Positions 61,245 to 64,000 of a stretch of 64,000 bases of DNA are shown here, piece after piece. Numbering within the stretch: position 1 is the first letter of the stretch; the number at the start of each line of letters is the position of its first letter. The stretch is from positions 1 through 64,000 of the forward strand of contig CAWIYY010000005.1 of NCBI GenBank assembly GCA_963840435.1. The letters are read 5' to 3'. Source of the DNA: Bog-473 sp963840435. GTDB taxonomy: Bacteria > Actinomycetota > Acidimicrobiia > Acidimicrobiales > RAAP-2. A program made the position numbers and the translations under genes. The notes beneath the pieces were generated by a model, which saw only the letters and a list, made by a program, of their open reading frames with translations, was not told where the DNA came from and searched no databases.

Positions 61245-63071
61245 TCACTGGTGCTGCGGTTCCCTGACGGCACTTCCGGCGGACTCGCCGTTGCTATGGA
61301 CGCTCGGGTCCAACCGAATGCTGACGCCGGTCGGGTTCGTCGCGGGCGACTCCGGACCCGCTGAAACGACGATGCGATCCCGGCCCGCGGCTTTGGCGCT
61401 TAGGAGAGCGGCATCGGCGAGGGAGACCACCTGATCGAAATCTCCGGCCTGGTCCGAAGAGGCGAGGCCGAAGCTGATGGTGAACCGCGGGAGTTCGGCG
61501 ACGACGATCCGTTCGGCCAGACGTTCGCGGACCCTTTCCAGGACCTTCCGTGCCTCGTCGATGGGACACTCGGGTAGGACGATGACGAATTCCTCTCCGC
61601 CGTAACGGCCCGGGATGTCGACGGGCCGAAGAGAGTCTCGCAGAACCTGCGAAAGGGTCCTCAGGGCGCGGTCGCCGGTGGCGTGTCCGAAGACGTCGTT
61701 CACATTTTTGAAGTGGTCGAGGTCGCCGTAGGCCACGGCATACCGCGTGCCGGTGGCGTGGAGCTCCCGGACTGCGGTCTCCAAGCTCCTTCGGGTCATG
61801 AGCCCCGTGAGGGAGTCACTGTTGGCTTGGGTCTGGGAGACCTCGAAGGCGCGCAGCATCGCCAACCGCTCCGATGTCCTTCGTGCGACCGCCTCCACGT
61901 TCTTCTCTATTTCGTCCGACGGGGGCGAGCCGTCCTCCGTCGTCACGTGGAAGACTCCCAGGGAGTTGCCGCCGATGCTCATGGGAACGCAGAGTGCTGA
62001 GCAATGTCGGCCCCGGAGGTTGGGACAGGCATCGAGCGCCATGCTGTCGGGGAACACCATGCTCCGCGCCCTCGATGCAGCCGGGCAGTCGTCAGGGGAC
62101 ATCACCCCGCAACCGACGTCGTCGGTTTGGGCGGAACTGACAAGGACCTGCCGGAAGTGGGCTTTGCTGGAATCGGCCAGCAGCAGCTCGGATCGCATGT
62201 CCGGAGCAGCCTGGCTCAGGGCCTCGGCGACGAGATCGAAGACGGATGCCTCCGCTTTCGACATCTCGAGGGCGGTTTGGAGACTCGCCTCGAACGCGAT
62301 CCTCCGTGCGAGGTCGGACTGAATGGCGTCACGCCTGGACTGTTGGCGTTCCACCCGGAGGGCGTGTCGTGTGAGGACCGCGATCACGGTGCCGGCGATG
62401 GCCAGGCCGATAGCTATGGACCAGAGGAGATCGACGCGGGCGCTGTTGGCGGCAGCGTGAGCCTGGTCGGCCGTCGTATCGATGCGGTCTGTGACGGTCG
62501 CCTGCAGGGAGGCCAGCGTTGCGTCGAGGTTCCCTTCGGCAGACGTCTCCAGCGCAGCGAGATGCGCAGTCTGTGGCGTGTGCGTCCCGCCGGCCAGGAA
62601 TGCGCCAAGACTCGATTGCGCTGCGAGGTAGGCCGACATCCGGCCGGCCAGACGAGGCGCGAGGTCGGCGTTGCCCGGCACCGCGAGGAGGTGCTGAAGA
62701 GTCACATAGGACTTGTTGATGGCGTTTGCGTCAGTTTCGGCGCCTGACACATTCGTTGCGGAAGTCGGCGTGGAGCTGTCAAAAGCTCCTGTCGCGAGCA
62801 CCTGGAAGGCGGCAGCCGCTGTCCGCATCTCCCTCACTGGCGGGAGAATCACGAGGTAGCGCTGCGTCAGTTGGGCGCTGAGCGACTCGGCCTGTGACGC
62901 ATTGGCCACCCCGAGAAAGGCTCCGGCGAGCGCGATAAGGATCAGCACGATGCCCAGCAGGACGATGGCCCGGTGGGGCGCATACCACCTCCACGGGTTC
63001 CGGGTTTTCGTCTTCGACCCGGTGATCACGGTGGTACATATCGGCGCGTTCGTTGCTCTGCATAAGGCCAA
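61245..63071 (-). CDS. Membrane-bound GGDEF diguanylate cyclase
   Basis: Up to 608 residues from a TTG; GTG 63029 is a likelier start. The first membrane helix is about residues 35-57 (AIVLLGIVLILIALAGAFLG), the periplasmic helical sensor about 58-210, the second helix about 215-235, a GAF-like cytoplasmic domain with several Cys (DACPNLRGRHCSALCVP) about 260-400, and GGDEF about 415-575. The active site is RYGGEEF, and an inhibitory RxxD site (RPVD) lies five residues before it, so product-inhibited c-di-GMP synthesis is expected. Confidence 0.92.
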   Translation of the reverse strand: MALCRATNAPICTTVITGSKTKTRNPWRWYAPHRAIVLLGIVLILIALAGAFLGVANASQAESLSAQLTQRYLVILPPVREMRTAAAAFQVLATGAFDSSTPTSATNVSGAETDANAINKSYVTLQHLLAVPGNADLAPRLAGRMSAYLAAQSSLGAFLAGGTHTPQTAHLAALETSAEGNLDATLASLQATVTDRIDTTADQAHAAANSARVDLLWSIAIGLAIAGTVIAVLTRHALRVERQQSRRDAIQSDLARRIAFEASLQTALEMSKAEASVFDLVAEALSQAAPDMRSELLLADSSKAHFRQVLVSSAQTDDVGCGVMSPDDCPAASRARSMVFPDSMALDACPNLRGRHCSALCVPMSIGGNSLGVFHVTTEDGSPPSDEIEKNVEAVARRTSERLAMLRAFEVSQTQANSDSLTGLMTRRSLETAVRELHATGTRYAVAYGDLDHFKNVNDVFGHATGDRALRTLSQVLRDSLRPVDIPGRYGGEEFVIVLPECPIDEARKVLERVRERLAERIVVAELPRFTISFGLASSDQAGDFDQVVSLADAALLSAKAAGRDRIVVSAGPESPATNPTGVSIRLDPSVHSNGESAGSAVREPQHQ

Positions 63072-63824
63072 AGTTGTTGCGGCCCAATCGTGCGGCTGAC
63101 CGATTCCGGCCTACGAGTCCCTCCCGGCACGCCGCTCGCCGCCCTCTGAACGCCTCGAACAGGGTGATTTCGACCCGTCGAGCCCGATCAGCACAAGGTT
63201 GGCATCCACCTCGACCATCGGTTGGAATGCCCGCAGTCCATCGCAACGCAGCACTTGGATGCAAGGCAATGGCTGAGCGCGTCGACCAGTCGACGAGCTG
63301 TACCTGCACCACCTGCATCCGGGCCACACCCGAACGGGTTTGGGAGCGCTGAATCGGTGGGCGTTTCACTAATGGACCTAGCGCCATACGAGCCTGATTC
63401 GTACTAGGGCAGTGTCGGTCGCCCGAGTTCAGCGTGGCCCCTGAGTGACGTCGTCAAAATTCTGGAGCGCTCCGACGGGCCTCTTGCGACACGAAAGGAC
63501 GCAGGAACACAGACGCACGAAGAGGACACAATAGACACTCCGACTGGGCTCCCAGAAGGCCTCTGCCACGGAGCGGACCGGCTCGCAGAAGTCGGCTGGC
63601 AGTACGAAAACAAAGCCCAACAAGATTGAGTTCGGTTGCTCTCTTATCTTGGCCCCCGCCAAGTAGGTCAAAGGGTAACCGAAGGGTGAGCGAGGACACA
63701 GAGTGCGTGCGAAGTCCTGCAGCGACCCTTGACAAACCGGTCAACCCTCATTGATCACAATGCCAGTGGTCGACCGCATGCACCTTGTTGGATCTCCAGA
63801 CCCGTTTACACCTCGGGTGTTCGC
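63072..63824. other. Gene-poor region, 753 bp
   Basis: No supported gene. A stretch at 63489-63535 (GACACGAAAGGACGCAGGAACACAG) resembles one at about 60803-60832 near the island end, perhaps a shared remnant. Confidence 0.5.
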
Positions 63825-64000
63825 TCAGGTGGCCCATTGTGCCGTCCACTCCCCCGCCTCCTGGCCGGAGATGACATTGAGCCGGTTCCACGTGTTGATC
63901 GCCGCGATGCATACGACCAACGCAGCCAGGGCCCGCTCGTCGTAGTGCTTGGATGCCTCGTCGAACACCGCGTCGGGAACCGGTTCGGCTTGATCAGCCA
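63825..64000 (-). CDS. Carboxymuconolactone decarboxylase / AhpD-family protein (partial)
   Basis: The C-terminal 57 residues only, running off the right edge. YDERALAALVVCIAAINTWNRLNV is the characteristic last helix of the CMD/AhpD family, followed by GEWTAQWAT and TGA (63827-63825). The catalytic Cys pair would lie outside the window. Confidence 0.8.
   Translation of the reverse strand, partial: ADQAEPVPDAVFDEASKHYDERALAALVVCIAAINTWNRLNVISGQEAGEWTAQWAT

Overview
This is a high-GC, densely packed chromosomal segment from an actinobacterium. Two F420-type LLM oxidoreductases, a Mec/CysO/CysM cysteine system, a DUF222-HNH protein, a HadAB-like dehydratase pair and GTG-rich starts all fit that; a lineage such as Acidimicrobiia is plausible, but that is inference. 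It could be a genome or a metagenome contig. The first 1.3 kb carries four single-base-type frameshifts in glycosyltransferase genes, which looks like a low-quality contig end.

Layout. 1-5.4 kb (minus strand): polysaccharide export operon, clpP - wzm - wzt - methyltransferase - two glycosyltransferases. 5.5-9.9 kb: tRNA-Leu(UAG) abutting a glycerate kinase, an SDR dehydrogenase, an F420 LLM oxidoreductase and an alpha/beta hydrolase. 10-19.5 kb: DUF222-HNH protein, sulfatase/DUF1330/TetR operon, Lon-substrate-binding-domain protein, SDR plus cytochrome P450, HadAB-like dehydratase, nitroreductase. 19.5-34.3 kb: glycosyltransferase, SRPBCC protein, amidohydrolase, second LLM oxidoreductase, collagen-like/tail-collar secreted protein, HAD phosphatase, esterase, APH-like kinase, RdgB-RNase PH, VOC protein, large GT-C-like membrane protein, sarcosine-oxidase-like flavoprotein, DUF1697, and a small Fic/Doc-type toxin-antitoxin pair. 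34.3-39.5 kb: PilB/GspE ATPase, CysM-CysO-Mec, smpB and ssrA (tmRNA).

39.5-61 kb is an accessory island inserted at the 3' end of ssrA. The 19-bp ssrA 3' terminus occurs three times (39479, 40125 and 60952). Between the outer two copies lie an HNH endonuclease and about 20.8 kb of genes that read like a dormancy/hypoxia/energy-stress locus: two XRE-PPOX proteins, a wax ester synthase/diacylglycerol acyltransferase, a drug-type ABC exporter, an amino-acid permease, phosphoketolase and acetate kinase, universal stress proteins, a GNAT acetyltransferase and a zinc (HDAC-family) deacetylase. Several promoters in the island carry a GGGA(C/G)-N4-GTCC(C/T) box resembling the mycobacterial DosR/DevR site, each with a weaker second box 21-22 bp away. 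The island also holds wreckage: truncated response regulator and histidine kinase ends fused head-to-head, a truncated carbamate kinase next to a truncated SigJ-like sigma factor, and a universal stress gene with an in-frame UGA. No integrase is visible.

61-64 kb: a GGDEF diguanylate cyclase, a gene-poor stretch, and the C-terminus of a carboxymuconolactone-decarboxylase/AhpD-family protein running off the window.

Working idea for the island: low-oxygen or redox stress, sensed by a DosR-type regulator (encoded elsewhere, since the local copy is broken), switches on storage-lipid synthesis, acetyl-phosphate/ATP production through phosphoketolase and acetate kinase, and a stress-protein/acetylase/deacetylase operon.
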